64,000 bases of DNA, taken from positions 18,793,501-18,857,500 of the forward strand of contig NC_088303.1 of the NCBI RefSeq assembly GCF_032854445.1, written 5' to 3'. The notes under the pieces were generated by a model. That model was not told the origin of the DNA. It made no database searches and was given only the letters and a program-made list of their open reading frames with translations. The DNA comes from Liolophura sinensis (taxonomy: Eukaryota > Mollusca > Polyplacophora > Chitonida > Chitonidae). Made by a program: the position numbers and the translations under genes. Positions within the stretch are counted from its first letter, which is position 1. Every line of letters begins with the position of its first letter. Positions 51,168 to 63,092 of this stretch are shown piece after piece.

Positions 51168-51265
51168 TTGAGTGGTCTAGACGGTTGACACGTATTTTTA
51201 GCTATTTGCAAGGTGCCTCTCTGAGGTCGTTGGTTTCGAATCCGGCAGTGGTCTCAGCCAAATTT
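51168..51265 (+). mobile_element. tRNA-like SINE head
   Basis: TTGGTTGAGTGGTCTAGACG, then GTTGGTTTCGAATCCGGCAG read as A and B boxes of a tRNA-like promoter. A full tRNA cloverleaf does not form. Family unknown. Confidence 0.35.
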
Positions 51266-51284
51266 CACAATTAGATCTGTGTTA

Positions 51285-51480
51285 TACTTACAGATAGTGT
51301 AATCCCTATTAACAATAATACCGTATATATACAGTATAATTGTTACCCACAAGCACACGCCTAACACTCTAACGAACACCAATCCAGATAGTGTTATCCC
51401 TATTAACGTTAATACTGTATATATACAGTATAATTGTTACCCACACGCACACGCCTAAAATACTAACAAACACTAATACA
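51285..51480. repeat. Tandem duplication, unit about 100 bp, with palindrome
   Basis: Two copies of a segment running from AGATAGTGTAATCCCTATTA to CACACGCCTAA. Each contains an internal palindrome around GTATATATAC. Confidence 0.7.
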
Positions 51481-53989
51481 GATCCACAATATCATGATTT
51501 ACATCTTTTTTTACATTTTTTTACTACAACACGTAGCTATTTACAAACTGTCAAAACTTAATCATCACGTAAACACAACACTTTTATTGAAACTGAAGTT
51601 GTCGTTGTTAAATTCCATGTAACTAAATTAAATGTTGTTCAGTGTATGCCTTATGTATTTAATCCCTTTCCTGCTTTACTCTCAGTTTTATTTCAGTTCC
51701 AACATTCCCATGACCTATGTTGTACCAGATGAAGTGTATGCTTATGTTAACCACTGAATTGTCAGGCCCATGCATTTCTTGTATGGGTTTTGTCAGCCCT
51801 ATAAATTAATGCAATGTTTTACGGAAATTTAGGGCCTGCCAAGCCTATGAATAACTGTAATAAAGAGCGTAATTTCCGTACGGTCACACCTTATCTCATG
51901 TGTTGGTTGTATGTCTTATCTTCAGGAAGTATCAGGCTATATGAATTTGACCGTTATATCTGGGGTAAATCATACAGCTGGACCAAGACGATATAGCCTA
52001 CGCATGTAGATGTACAAGTGCCACTTTTCCTTGATTGCATGAAGTAATTGAGGGATATAGCTTGAAATACTTTCTACGCTGTACGTAAAACTGGAGAAAG
52101 TTCGCAGTTTTGAAGATTTTATCAGTGTCAAATTCTGTACATATAGGCCTACATTCAGATTCATCCTATCTACGTGGGTAATCGTGTAACAGTTGCCTTC
52201 TGCAAACACTTGTTGGCCTCCTTACATGTAAACCTACAAGCATTGTAGCTCAGTCCAGTACCGTACTGTATCCGGTCGTAGCAATGGCGGATTCAAAGTG
52301 GTGGTGGGGGTGGGGTGGAGGGGGCAACGATTTTCAGGAAAAAAAATGAAAAATTCTATAGGCCTGCTGCATGGAGATGCTTCAAAATAAATTATCGGTC
52401 AGCGCTAAGTCAGTCCAGCTTTCTCTTTTTTCCCCTGTAGATTTCCCGATTTATCATCATTCACAGAATACTAACCATCTCCGTACGATTTGTCATACTA
52501 AATGGTAATAAAATGGTTAAATTAGATAAATTAAAATTAAAATTTCGTACGAGCTACAGACAGCGATGTGCGTCTATATTACTGATACCATCAACATCAC
52601 TTAGGCGACCGGGGCCGTCAGTTACCCTTCATGTGCCTGTTCAGAAAGTGTGTCAGTCATCGGCTGGGATTGATGTATAAACACGAGGTCAATACATAAA
52701 TGAAAGAAGAAAACATTCCTGTTACGTAGGCCAACATGCTTTTTGGCAAAAAAAAAGTGTTGCGGGCCTAGCCTACATAATAAATAATGGCAACTTCAGT
52801 GATGGAAATTAATTTCACGAAACTAAATTTCTGTGTGTGAAGTCAAACTTTAGGGGCATAGGCCTAGTAACTAGGGAAAATTATTTCTTATTGATTACAA
52901 TCATTTAAATCATATTTTCTGCACACATCAAGGTCAGTAGCTGCTGCATTTCAAAGTCGTCTCAGGGGTTTCCCCGGCAGGCGGCGCTCAGAATCTGAGG
53001 TCAGCTAGGACAAAGGACGTTCCTCATTCGCTGCATTCAAGTGATACCGGTACAGAAATTTGTCAGATTGCTTTGTGCCATTCTCCTTTGGAAGTTAAAT
53101 GCATGTACATGATTATCATTACATAATTATTATCTACAGTTTAATCTTCGAATGCGTGAAAAGATATTTTCATCTTTTTTTCTTATTTGTAGCGTAAGTT
53201 AATCAGCTGTTCCAGGGGTGCACACCTGGATTTTTATTAGATCCACACATGATGATGTACAAATCTTTGTCTTGGAAATCTTCCTGAGAACAACTGGATC
53301 AACTGTTCCACGGCGCTATTCTTAATCAATGCACGAGACCAAATTAATTTCAACTTTGATATTTTGTGTACAAATGTTCTGTTTAACCCACAACAACCGC
53401 TATGGATACTTATGACAATCTCAAAATTTCAGCCACCTTTTAACAGTATTCATTATAGAAAGTCGTAGCGCCTCAGCATGGATCACTAAAAAAAGTCTGA
53501 CATTTTTTGGACAAATATTGGGTATGATTAATACATGCTATATAAACCTGTGGAAAATAAGAAAACAATAAAATAGAAATAAAAAAAATCATGCATTGAT
53601 AGCAAACAAAGTAAAACAGCTAAGCCCAATAACACAACAGAAAAAACAAAATATATCAAAACAGAAAACAATTCTCATTTTTCAGCTGTGTGGAGCCAGT
53701 CACAACGGCACCAACTAAAAGGAGGCCATGCCATGCAGAGAATCAGTCTGAGAATCAGTCGGCTGCAAGTTGCAATAGTGGCAGTTCCGTGTGTGAAGAA
53801 AGTGTTTGTGCCAGAACCATCTTTTACCTTTCCGACGACCAAATATGGTGCAGACAACAGATCATTCCAGTATCGATGACTGACACATTATGACGGACTT
53901 ACATATTCGCTTATTTAGTGAGGATGTGAGGGTGGGGCTTATTGCCTGTATTGTGTCCTCTTTTCTTCGGCTGCTTCCATGGGAAATAC
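51481..53989. other. Gene-free spacer
   Basis: AT-rich, with several TAGGCCTA-type palindromes near 52144 and 52859. An open stretch at 53690-53893 lies just before the hAT relic and may belong to it, but it has no recognisable domain. Confidence 0.4.
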
Positions 53990-55241
53990 AGTCAACTGAT
54001 CAGAGAACCATTCCCCAACTGGAAAAAGGCCACTGAAAGATATGACGAACACTTCCAGAACAAATAACATATTTCCGGAACAGAATTGTGCACTTAGGGA
54101 TCACAGAGATGATGAAAAGCATGACATTGGGGATGGCAATGCTGGAAACTTTTGAGTGTTTTTTCAATACAGAATCAATGGTGGAGACAACGAATTAAAA
54201 GAACACTTTGAAAATGCCCCAAGAAAATCGAAAATTGTTGCAGATATAAAGGAGGCGGTGGGGGGCGGCGATTTTTCACCCTTTCTGCTGACGACGTTGA
54301 AGATGTGTCCAAGAGCAGTTGTCTGCGACGTTGCGCTTCGTTGATGCGTCTGACAACATTGGAGAGGACTTTGTCGGATTTCTTGATGTTAACGAAGGTA
54401 CCGCAGGTGAACACCTGGCTGAGGCTCTGTTGAATTTTATATCTGATTTGGACCTTGACCGGACAAAAATGAGAGATCAGTGTTACGATGGTGCAGAAAA
54501 CATGGCCGGTAAGACAAAAGGAGATGGTGCTCGAGTAAAGTCAATACCCAAAAGCATTGCCCTCCTGGTGTACAGCTCATCAGCTTAATCGGTGTGTGTG
54601 GTGCAAGCATGTACCATACCATGTATTCGAAACATGATATCGGATGTTAATGAAACTGTTAATTTCTTCGAATGGTCACCAGCAAAGCAATTCGTGCTGG
54701 AGAGGTACATTGACGAACTCCTGGATCAACAGAAGAAAACAAAACTGCAGGAGTTGTGTAGGACACAAAGGGTGGAGAGCCATGACTCACTGAAAATATT
54801 TATTGACGTTCTTCCTGCCATTGTTTTACAGGAAGTAAGTGACAGCGTTGCAGACTTCCATACTGAGCTGTATAAGAATGCCACTGAACTTTTGGAGTTG
54901 CTCGACGTTGACCCTGCCAAGCCAAGGACATGCACAAACCAAACGAAAGGAACAATATACCTGTAAAGAATGTGGGAGAATACTTCAGGAAAGCAGTCAC
55001 AGTCCCTTTTCTCGACTACTTGCGTAATGAAATGGACAGTGGCTTTATAACACTTCATGGCCGGGCTGCCAGTGGTCTACAGCTGGTGCCAGCATGCATG
55101 GACTCGAAGCCACAGCACACAGACTTTGATTACTTTGCTGATGATATACCATATATTGATGCGTTTGATGCTGAGCTGCATCGGTATTTCTGGTTTCTCA
55201 CACAAACAACCAAGGAGGATACCGTTGCCAAATTTGTTTAA
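53990..55241 (+). pseudogene. Decayed hAT-superfamily transposase (ZMYM1/THAP12-like, DUF4371)
   Basis: Pieces in shifting frames spell a hAT transposase of the type domesticated in ZMYM1 and THAP12. They are an N-terminal REPFPNWKKATERYDEHF (TTF/zinc-finger region, near 54008), RFVDASDNIGEDFVGFLDVN with MRDQCYDGAENMAGK (DUF4371, 54334-54516), then a long piece with KLQELCRTQRVESHD (54592-54966) and YLRNEMDSGF (55015 on). At least three frame breaks and an early stop show that it is inactive. The C-terminal dimerisation segment is missing. I did not find terminal inverted repeats. Confidence 0.75.
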
Positions 55242-55364
55242 TGAAGTTTACAGGACATGGTCCCCAGGATCACTTTGTTTCTCATGGGTTTATTTTTAGT
55301 ATTCTAGCAATGTTCTCTGCTTTTCCTTGAACGTAGTGATTTTACATGAATTATAAGTTAGCAT

Positions 55365-55600
55365 GTGGGCACGGCCGAGTGGATGGAATATGAGACTTCT
55401 CACCCAAAGATCATGAGTTCGCTACCCGGGTTGGTAACAGGAAATCCCCCCCCCCCCCCCACCACCACCCAGGCTGTTCAGTGCTTATTTGTGGCCTTGG
55501 TGGCAAGATGGGTTATAACGCTTTAATACCATTAAAATGGACTTCTTTCATTAGGGGGCTGGCGGCATTATTAAATCCATGACAATCAATAAATAAGTCA
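55365..55600 (+). mobile_element. Possible tRNA-Leu-like SINE
   Basis: GGGCACGGCCGAGTGGATGG resembles a tRNA-Leu A box, followed at a plausible distance by GAGTTCGCTACCCGG, a C-run near 55448 and an AATCAATAAATAAG end. Family unknown. Confidence 0.35.
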
Positions 55601-56024
55601 TTTTTTAAAAATGATTCATTCAGGGTTCTTTCAGCTTTTATTTGCAAATCAAACTCTACTCGCTTAGGGTGTGTCTTATGGTGCTTGTAACAGATAGAAA
55701 AAATTGTAGAGGGTAGGGTGAGAGATAACTATTGAACCATTTGACTTAAATATAATTTTAAAAAAAACCTTGTACGACCCTCCCCCTGCAGGAGAGGGTC
55801 AGTCTTCGTCTCCCACCTCCTGTGCGATAGACGTCTCGCTAGAAATCTGCCCCATTTCCTCCCCTGGCAGAGGCGCCTCTGGCTCCCCTACTGCGTAGGC
55901 CCGCTACTTTCGATGATGTCGTTTTATAAATGATTCACAACCGTAATGGTCATTGTCCAGATTGCACATCGTCAAGTTTGATCTGACGCTCTCCTCCTGG
56001 CAGGAAATGTCAACAATTTGCATA
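55601..56024. other. Spacer downstream of carboxypeptidase 2
   Basis: No gene. It may include the 3' untranslated region of carboxypeptidase 2; the complement of AATAAA lies at 55637-55642. Confidence 0.4.
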
Positions 56025-59000
56025 CTACGAATATCTTATGACATATCTCGCCATTGCTATTATTCCCTGTAGAGTTTCCTCCCCTGAAGGAATGATCTGG
56101 TTGGCCGGTAGAAGAAAGCCATATTTTCCAGTGTCTCGAAGTTCAACTGTGACTGCATAGGGAATTTTCGCCACACCGTATGCCCAGTCCATTCCTGCAC
56201 CACTGATAACATCTGTGACAGAACAAAGGACATACATTCTGCTGAACTTCGAAGTTTCCGTAAACAGGTGAGGCTACTTGAATGTGACAAAGGCTAAATA
56301 TAGACAGTGCTTTAAGCTTATAACATAGAGGTACATTAGGTTATACATCGATCTTCATGACTATATGGACATACATAATATCCACGATGTATTTAATGAA
56401 GAGACAGAACAATATTGAAGTAAGCGTGACCATGCAGATATACTGTATCGTTTATTGAATGTAATAGCACTTTCACTGATGTTTTTAGCGTTTTTAAAAT
56501 TGGAATTAAGAATGAATATAAACGTTTAAGTTAAATATTCAAAAAATACACTACAATAAAACTTCACATTACAGATAACCAACATCTTGTTTTAGGTACC
56601 GGTAAATTACATAAACTATTTTAACCCTCAGCTCCTATTACACTTCATGAAGAATATGTGATTTTGTTGGGTAAAACGGTGGATAGAGCTTTAAATGTCC
56701 CTCGCATATCTTGTAGGATACGTGTATATATACTGACATCGCTAATGACTGTACATATAAGTGAAATCCTCGGCAGAGTAGGGCTATTACATACAATTTA
56801 TATAGTTTCAAGTTAGTTAATCTTAAATATGAACTTTATAATTTTAAATCACCCGAGAACACTATAAATAGTATTTTCCAGGATCATACTCACACAGTGT
56901 GAGTGCGGTTGTTCCTTGGCGATACTTTGTCCCGTGTACAGCTGTTATGGCTCTTACCGCCTCATTAGAACATAATCTCTGTCAAATAGGTAGTTGCATT
57001 AGTTCAAAACTGAGACACATCTTGAAACTACACATCAGCTAAATAGCAAATAGGTGTTTGGTATGTTTTTATGTTCTTGTTTCAGGTGCACTACAACGGT
57101 CATATGTGGTCTTTAACACCTGTATTTATATTTTTATCATACTTGTACCGCAGAAAGCATTCCACACCGAACACCACTTTCGATGCATGTGAAATACTGT
57201 CAATCATTACCTGGAAAATGAACCACCGTGGAAATGCTCGTGAGTGACCCCACGGGCTTAACCAGATCTGCAGGAAACCATGGAAATCAACATAGGCTTT
57301 AAACCGCCCAGGGACCGCAGCCAGGAAGTCTGCCACACCTTTTACCTCTGGCTCTGACGTGACACTTGGTCCACAATATATGGGCGAGCAAGGATCTTTG
57401 GATGCACCTTTTTCTGCCAAACGTGTAAACAAAGAAAAGAATGATATACGTTTACCTAATTAATAACCAACGTTATATTTGTTGAAAAAGCAGGATGCAA
57501 AATAAATATTATATTTATTATTATTTATTACCCTATAGATCATCCGGCATCATATTGGTACAGGGGTATATTCTTTGAGAAAGTTAGGTGAACCAATGGT
57601 AAATTCATCCTCCTGCCTGCATGTAGACTATTTTAGATGCGATGAGCCATGTTGTTGTTTCTCTCATGTTTAAAGTGCACAAAATCGCACATCGATATTT
57701 TTTCTTCGACAGTTTTTACAAAATAAATGGAAATTTAGTAAACATTTATCTAGACTTTAGTTTCCAAGTATTTAGTGTAAATCAAACATAGGAAAACACT
57801 AACCGCACCATTTCCAGTCCCAGTTCCTGTTAGGATCCACGCCGACACAGGTTTCGTTATTTTGTCGTGATCGGGTTTTCCTCCACAGTCGATCCTTGGA
57901 GAAGTCGGAACAAGCTCCTTACTCTAATCATTTTCAAACACTTTTACAAATAAATGATGATTTTTTCCTGAATTAACGTACACGGAAAATATGTTTCTGA
58001 ATTTTTTTTTCTCTGAAGGAAAGGCCGACTGTTGCAGATATTCAAGATAACATCACCAAGTAGTTTTAATATTTCGAAGTAAGAAAAACAAGAATAATTC
58101 AAGCTAGCATGTACTTGTAAGTACATGCATAGTTTGTCATTTCAACTTCACCATGGTTTCATTTCATGCAAAACACTTGTACTTAATTGCATGAGCAAAA
58201 ATGTTCGTCCCAAAATAAGACAAATGGCAGGTCAAGTATAAAGTGTAAACAACCACCTGGTACCTTACCGTTGTCCAGGTGTAGGTGTAGCCATCCACGT
58301 TAAATACCGGAAGTATCACCCATTCCATGGAGTCCACCAGCTGTGTTACAGCTGTATTATTTCCGTATTGCTCAATTAGCTGTAAAATACCAAGTCCATG
58401 ACGGGAAAAACAAAACGCAGCCAAAACAGTGTTATAGTTGAATGTGGAGACGAATGAAATACCACGCCAGACCATATACTCATATTATTTACTCATCTTG
58501 TTTGTAAATTGTGCCAAGCATACAGTGGTTTCTGTTGTGGCCAAATAATATTTTGTTCACTGAGTAAGAATGATTCCACCTTAAAATGGAATTTGGTTAT
58601 GGAAAAGAGCGCGCTGGAAAAGAAATAACAGTTTTGCGGCATTTATTTTGCATTTTAAAGCCAAACTGAAAAGATTTGATAAAAATCAGTGAAACTTCTA
58701 ACTTTTTAATTTCAAGTCAAGATTAACAGTGTATATATATTAGACAGAGCTACATGATTTCATTTATAAAATCGCTACATTAGTGTTTACTTCCACAAAA
58801 AATATCAAGTTCAAACAAATGAAGAATGAGTTCACGGCACAGTCATCATACCACATTTAGATTAGCAGAGTTTACTTTGGCACTGCATGTATATATAATA
58901 GATAACTTTCTTGTCACCTTTTGATATCATATGCTGACACAGTACGAGGATATGCATTTGCGACATTTTCATTCATGTGCCCCAAGGAGCAATTTGTACC

Positions 59001-62000
59001 TGACCGGCTATGTAGATGAGAGTTGCAGGTGCTATCCACTCCCGAGCATGCATTCCAGCGCTGAGGAAAAACCCAGGTTTTCTGGAACGTCTGCTGACAC
59101 CCGTTATCTGTAGGTTTACACACAGTGGCAGTAGTCTACAGTTTGTACGCACAAGTCACTGTGTTAAACATTGTGGTCAGATATTCCCAAGAAGCTAGTG
59201 CATGTACACGATAGCCAACTGTTGCTGTAAATCAACAGTTTATTAAACATTCTTACTTCAACCCATTTCAAACATTATAACCTGCCATGTATAGGCGAAG
59301 GCGTATCCTATGATTAGATCTACAGGTATATACATGGTTTTTGCTTTTCGAACGGCTCCCGATTCCACCCCTGTAATTAAATATAGATGTTGCAAACACA
59401 GGAGGCTGTATGTCGGTGAACATGAATTGTCCAGATGGTTGAAATTGTTTTCAACTTCCCCTCATAATATCTTGAGTTTCTTTGTAACAAAACAAATCAA
59501 TGACTACAATAATGACTGTCTCACCACTTAACTCCCTACAGGTATATTGTAATTTTACAGGTCAAGAACAGACAGTGTGATTCGTACATCCACTGTCCCT
59601 TGCATTTCAGTATGCGTTGCGATGCAAAATACACTGTGCTGGCGGATGGGCTTGATGTGGAGTGTAACTCTGACATCGACTAGAACGAAGTGTTGGGAGA
59701 GTTACGGAGAATAACTGCTTCTAATGTGTCGAATCGACGGTAAGCATTAAATCTTCCCTGCCGTCAACCTAGTGGCCCCCATAATCAACGACATGTAACC
59801 TGTTCGGAGTCTCGCCGAACCGAAAGCAGTCCATGACAAGCGCACAAATTCTCAAAGTAAATATATTTTCAGACGCTACACTCACTGTGAGCGTAAGCCG
59901 TTTGTAAACATTAGAAACGCAGACGCTACACCCGAGTGGGTGTAGTCTCTGAAAATGTATTTATTTTGTCAATTTGTGCGGTTGTCATGGATCGTTTTTG
60001 GTTCTTCGCGTCTCAGAACAGGTTAGTTAATAGTGGGACTACTCGGTTGACATGGATTTACGCCAGGGAAGATTTAATGCGCCTGTGAAGATGTCGTAAA
60101 TGTGGCTTACCGTCCATCCAACACATAAGAATCATTTATTCTCCGTAACTCTCCCTCTCTTGGTCGATTTCAGAGTTACATTCCGCAACTAGCCGATGAG
60201 TTAAAGCGCCCGCTTCTCAAATGGCAGACTCAGGTTCACTTTCAAATCGGCTCCTTACATCTTTTCTCTTCTGCCTCAGGACATTGCAAGTACTGGCACT
60301 CCAGGTCCCAGTATCTGGTATCTTCGACGTGGCGTTCTATTTATGTATAAATACACCTGAACAGGTCTGCTGCGACTAGGCGTCGAATTATTAAACGATA
60401 AGCAAACGAAGCAATTGCGCGGAGGAGGCACTCGTCTACACCATAGATACGTACTTTCATAGCCATGATGTTTCGGCCTTCGTATGATTTCGAGATGTTG
60501 AACAGAGACGCCAGATTGGGAAAGTCCGATGCCATATTTGTCATCCACTCGTTAACCTGTAAAACAGACAAGACGTTCTCAGTTGCTTGCTTCACGAAGC
60601 TCAAGGGAAACCCACTGCTTCAGGAGTGAGCTTTTTCTAGTTTCTGCGGAGTTATCTCCCCGATATATTTGATTGTTACTTTCATAATTTCATAATCACT
60701 AAGTTTTCATTCATGCCATGACGATCATGCAGTTTAATGGGTGGTCGAAACTGGAGGACCCGGCTAAAACCACCGACAATTGGAAAGTTACTGATAAACT
60801 TTCCCACAAGTGATGTACAGATATGCACGCCACATTGGTGGAAGGAAAAGTAGTCTTAACGTTAGCCTAAGCGAACAGCCACACTGGCATCTTATAGACA
60901 GCATAGTGTCACCAAGGTCCCCAAGCAGTGAGAGCGAAAGAATCTACAATAAAAGACCATGTCCAAGCCCGACGTATGATAAATAAGTATGTACCTCCCG
61001 GGTATGCTGTGCTAGACATGTGACAAGACACGGTAATAAAGAAAAGTCACTGAAACAGTAGATATAAGCCTACAAATCTATACCTCCGCAGTATTGCTTT
61101 GTATTGGCGCCTTCATTTTGTAGATGTGCAATGTTTAAATTCTGCATCTGTCCCAAAGCCCAAGGATAGAATCGAACACTACCTCTTGTAGTGTATGACA
61201 TCTTCTATGAATCTATTTAAATGTATAGGACAGGCACCATAAAAATGCACTAAAATGGAGTTCTAAACCACTGAAGTCAACTACTTGTACGCAGGACTTT
61301 AAGGATAACGAACCTCATCTAGTGCATGATATCTGCCGTAATCGAACCTTGCAGCTTGAGTGTGTAAGTCCTGGTCCAGTGAGACTGGCTCGAGTTCAAT
61401 GGCTCTCTGTACGTCAGCGATGGTCACTTCAGGAAGCATTCCACGCAATACCAGCTGTTTCCACGTCTCAGACCGTCGACTCGGCGGTACGCGGACTATT
61501 GCAGGTGACCCTGGGCTTCTAGCATCGCTCCAAAAGTCTAACTGAAAACAAAGCCGATATATTTATTAAAACTGCTATTAGTCTAGTGATTTTTTTGCCT
61601 TGTATTTTTCCATTTTATGTGATCCCTGTGCTATGACAGGAAGGTAAACTCATTTACGAACCTTACATCCTGATCGTAAACACGAGACACCCATTTACTA
61701 ATCTAAGGCCTTGATCGCATACATAAGAGACACCCATTTAGGAACCCCATGCCCTGGTCGTAAAGTCAAAATACACATTTAAGAACCCAACCTCGTGATC
61801 GTAAACCTGATACACCTGTTTGCGAACCCGACGCCCTGATCGTATACCCGAGATACCATTTACCAACCCGACGCCCTGATCGTAAACCCGAGACACCCAT
61901 TTACCAACCCGATGCCCTGATTGTAAACCCGAGACACCCATTTACTAACCCGACGCCCTGATCGTAAACCCGAGACACCCATTTACTAACCCGGCGCCCT

Positions 62001-62607
62001 GATCGTAAACTCGAGACACCCATTTACCACCCGACGCCCTGATCGTAAACCCGAGACACCCATTTACTAACCCGGCGCCCTGATCGTAATCCCGAGACAC
62101 CCATTTACCACCCGACGCCCTGATCGTAAACCCGAGACACCCATTTACTAACCCGGCGCCCTGATCGTAAACTCGAGACACTTATTTACCAACCCGACGT
62201 CCTGGTCGTAAACCCGAAACACCCATTTACCAACCCGACGCTCTGATTGTAGACGTATGACCATCAACTTGCAAATACGACACTTTGATCCTTAACTCCA
62301 GCTCCGGAGTTCCGGAGTGAACAAAAACCTGCGCTCCCACTTACGAGTTTAAAGCTTTGATGTCTAGGTCGCAGAGTATCATTGCAATGGTTTTATGGAA
62401 CCATGGAACTGGAAATGACTTGATTATTGCATAGTCTCTCTCCATCGTTCAGTGGTGATGGTTTCTATATTCTCTTTCGATGTTACTGTATACCAAATGT
62501 CTAAAGGAGAACATTCGTGTACCTGGAGTTTGTGAGCTTGATCCTGAAGGTAAACCAGGTACTCGAGCTGCGAGCGAGTTCGGGGCCTCACTGTCCAAAC
62601 TTCGTGG
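56025..62607 (-). CDS. M14 zinc carboxypeptidase, paralogue 2 (5' exon missing)
   Basis: Nine exons join in frame to 399 aa (minus strand order): 62607-62523, 61541-61314, 60556-60455, 59107-59000, 58379-58269, 57894-57804, 57413-57211, 56978-56894 and 56212-56025. Eight of the nine have exactly the lengths of exons 2-10 in carboxypeptidase 1; one is 6 nt longer. The zinc ligands are GMHAREW and DFHGF. Arg in LWRKTRS, PNRNWD, the active-site Tyr before VISGAG and the catalytic Glu in [10 protein letters not shown] are kept. Position 255 is Met, pointing to hydrophobic substrates. The usual HSYSQ next to the third ligand is HGFLQ. In the last exon 39 of 61 residues match paralogue 1 by my count. 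The first exon with start codon and signal peptide is not recognised before 64000 and may lie outside the window. Confidence 0.9.
59655..60187. mobile_element. Fold-back element (MITE-like) with long inverted arms
   Basis: The left arm (GAGTGTAACTCTGACATCGA, GAGAGTTACGGAGAATAA, GCATTAAATCTTCCCTG, CCATGACAAGCGCACAAATT) returns inverted in the right arm up to GATTTCAGAGTTACATTCC. The arms are about 230 bp with a short loop near 59890-59930. It is in intron 4 of carboxypeptidase 2. No coding capacity. Confidence 0.75.
61645..62255. repeat. 41-bp tandem array, about 15 copies
   Basis: Units of CCTGATCGTAAACCCGAGAC, ACCCATTTACTAACCCGGCG and C in intron 2 of carboxypeptidase 2. The unit does not match the flanking exon ends. 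Inner copies are nearly identical; outer ones decay. Confidence 0.9.
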
Positions 62608-62838
62608 CTGTAATTTAGTAGCACATACAAGGGATTAACACCAGGAATATCTATCCTTTTATGGTCAATATAGCAATTTCTGGAATGCCCTGTTCAAAGA
62701 AGTTACTCAATAACGGCTGTAAAACTAACCGGATTTATGCTACAGTGTGATGAATAGTTGAAATACACACAGCTATATAAGATACACATGTATATACTGT
62801 TAAGTGGAGAACTTAGTTATTTCTTCATTTCACCCTAG

Positions 62839-63092
62839 GGGCCTCCGTGGCTCAGTCGGTTAGCGCGCTAGCCCAGCGTAATGACCCAGAAGCCTCTCAC
62901 CAATGCGGTCGCTGTGAGTTCAAGACCAGCTCATGCTGCCTTCCTCTCCGGCCGTACGTGGGAAGGTCTGCCAGCAACCTGCGGATGGTCGTGGGTTTCC
63001 CCCGGGCTCTGCCCGGTTTCCACCCACCATAATGCTGGCCGCCGTCGTATAAGTGAAATATTCTTGAGTACGGCGTAAAACACCAATCAAAA
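62839..63092 (+). mobile_element. tRNA-derived SINE, family A, best-preserved copy
   Basis: The head GGCCTCCGTGGCTCAGTCGG contains a good A box, and GAGTTCAAGACC is the B box. The body has GGCCGTACGTGGGAAGGTCT and CCTGCGGATGGTCGTGGGTT, and the tail GTATAAGTGAAATATTCTTG ends in an A-run. It is closest to the consensus of the copies here, so it is probably the youngest. Confidence 0.88.

Noticed and set aside
53690-53893. 67-codon frame before the hAT relic as an independent gene
   Set aside because: It has no domain and its two frames overlap. It is either part of the decayed element or chance.
51168-55440. tRNA-like heads at 51168 and 55365 as functional tRNA genes
   Set aside because: Both have A and B box resemblance, but the stems do not close into a cloverleaf, and A/C-rich tails suggest SINEs.
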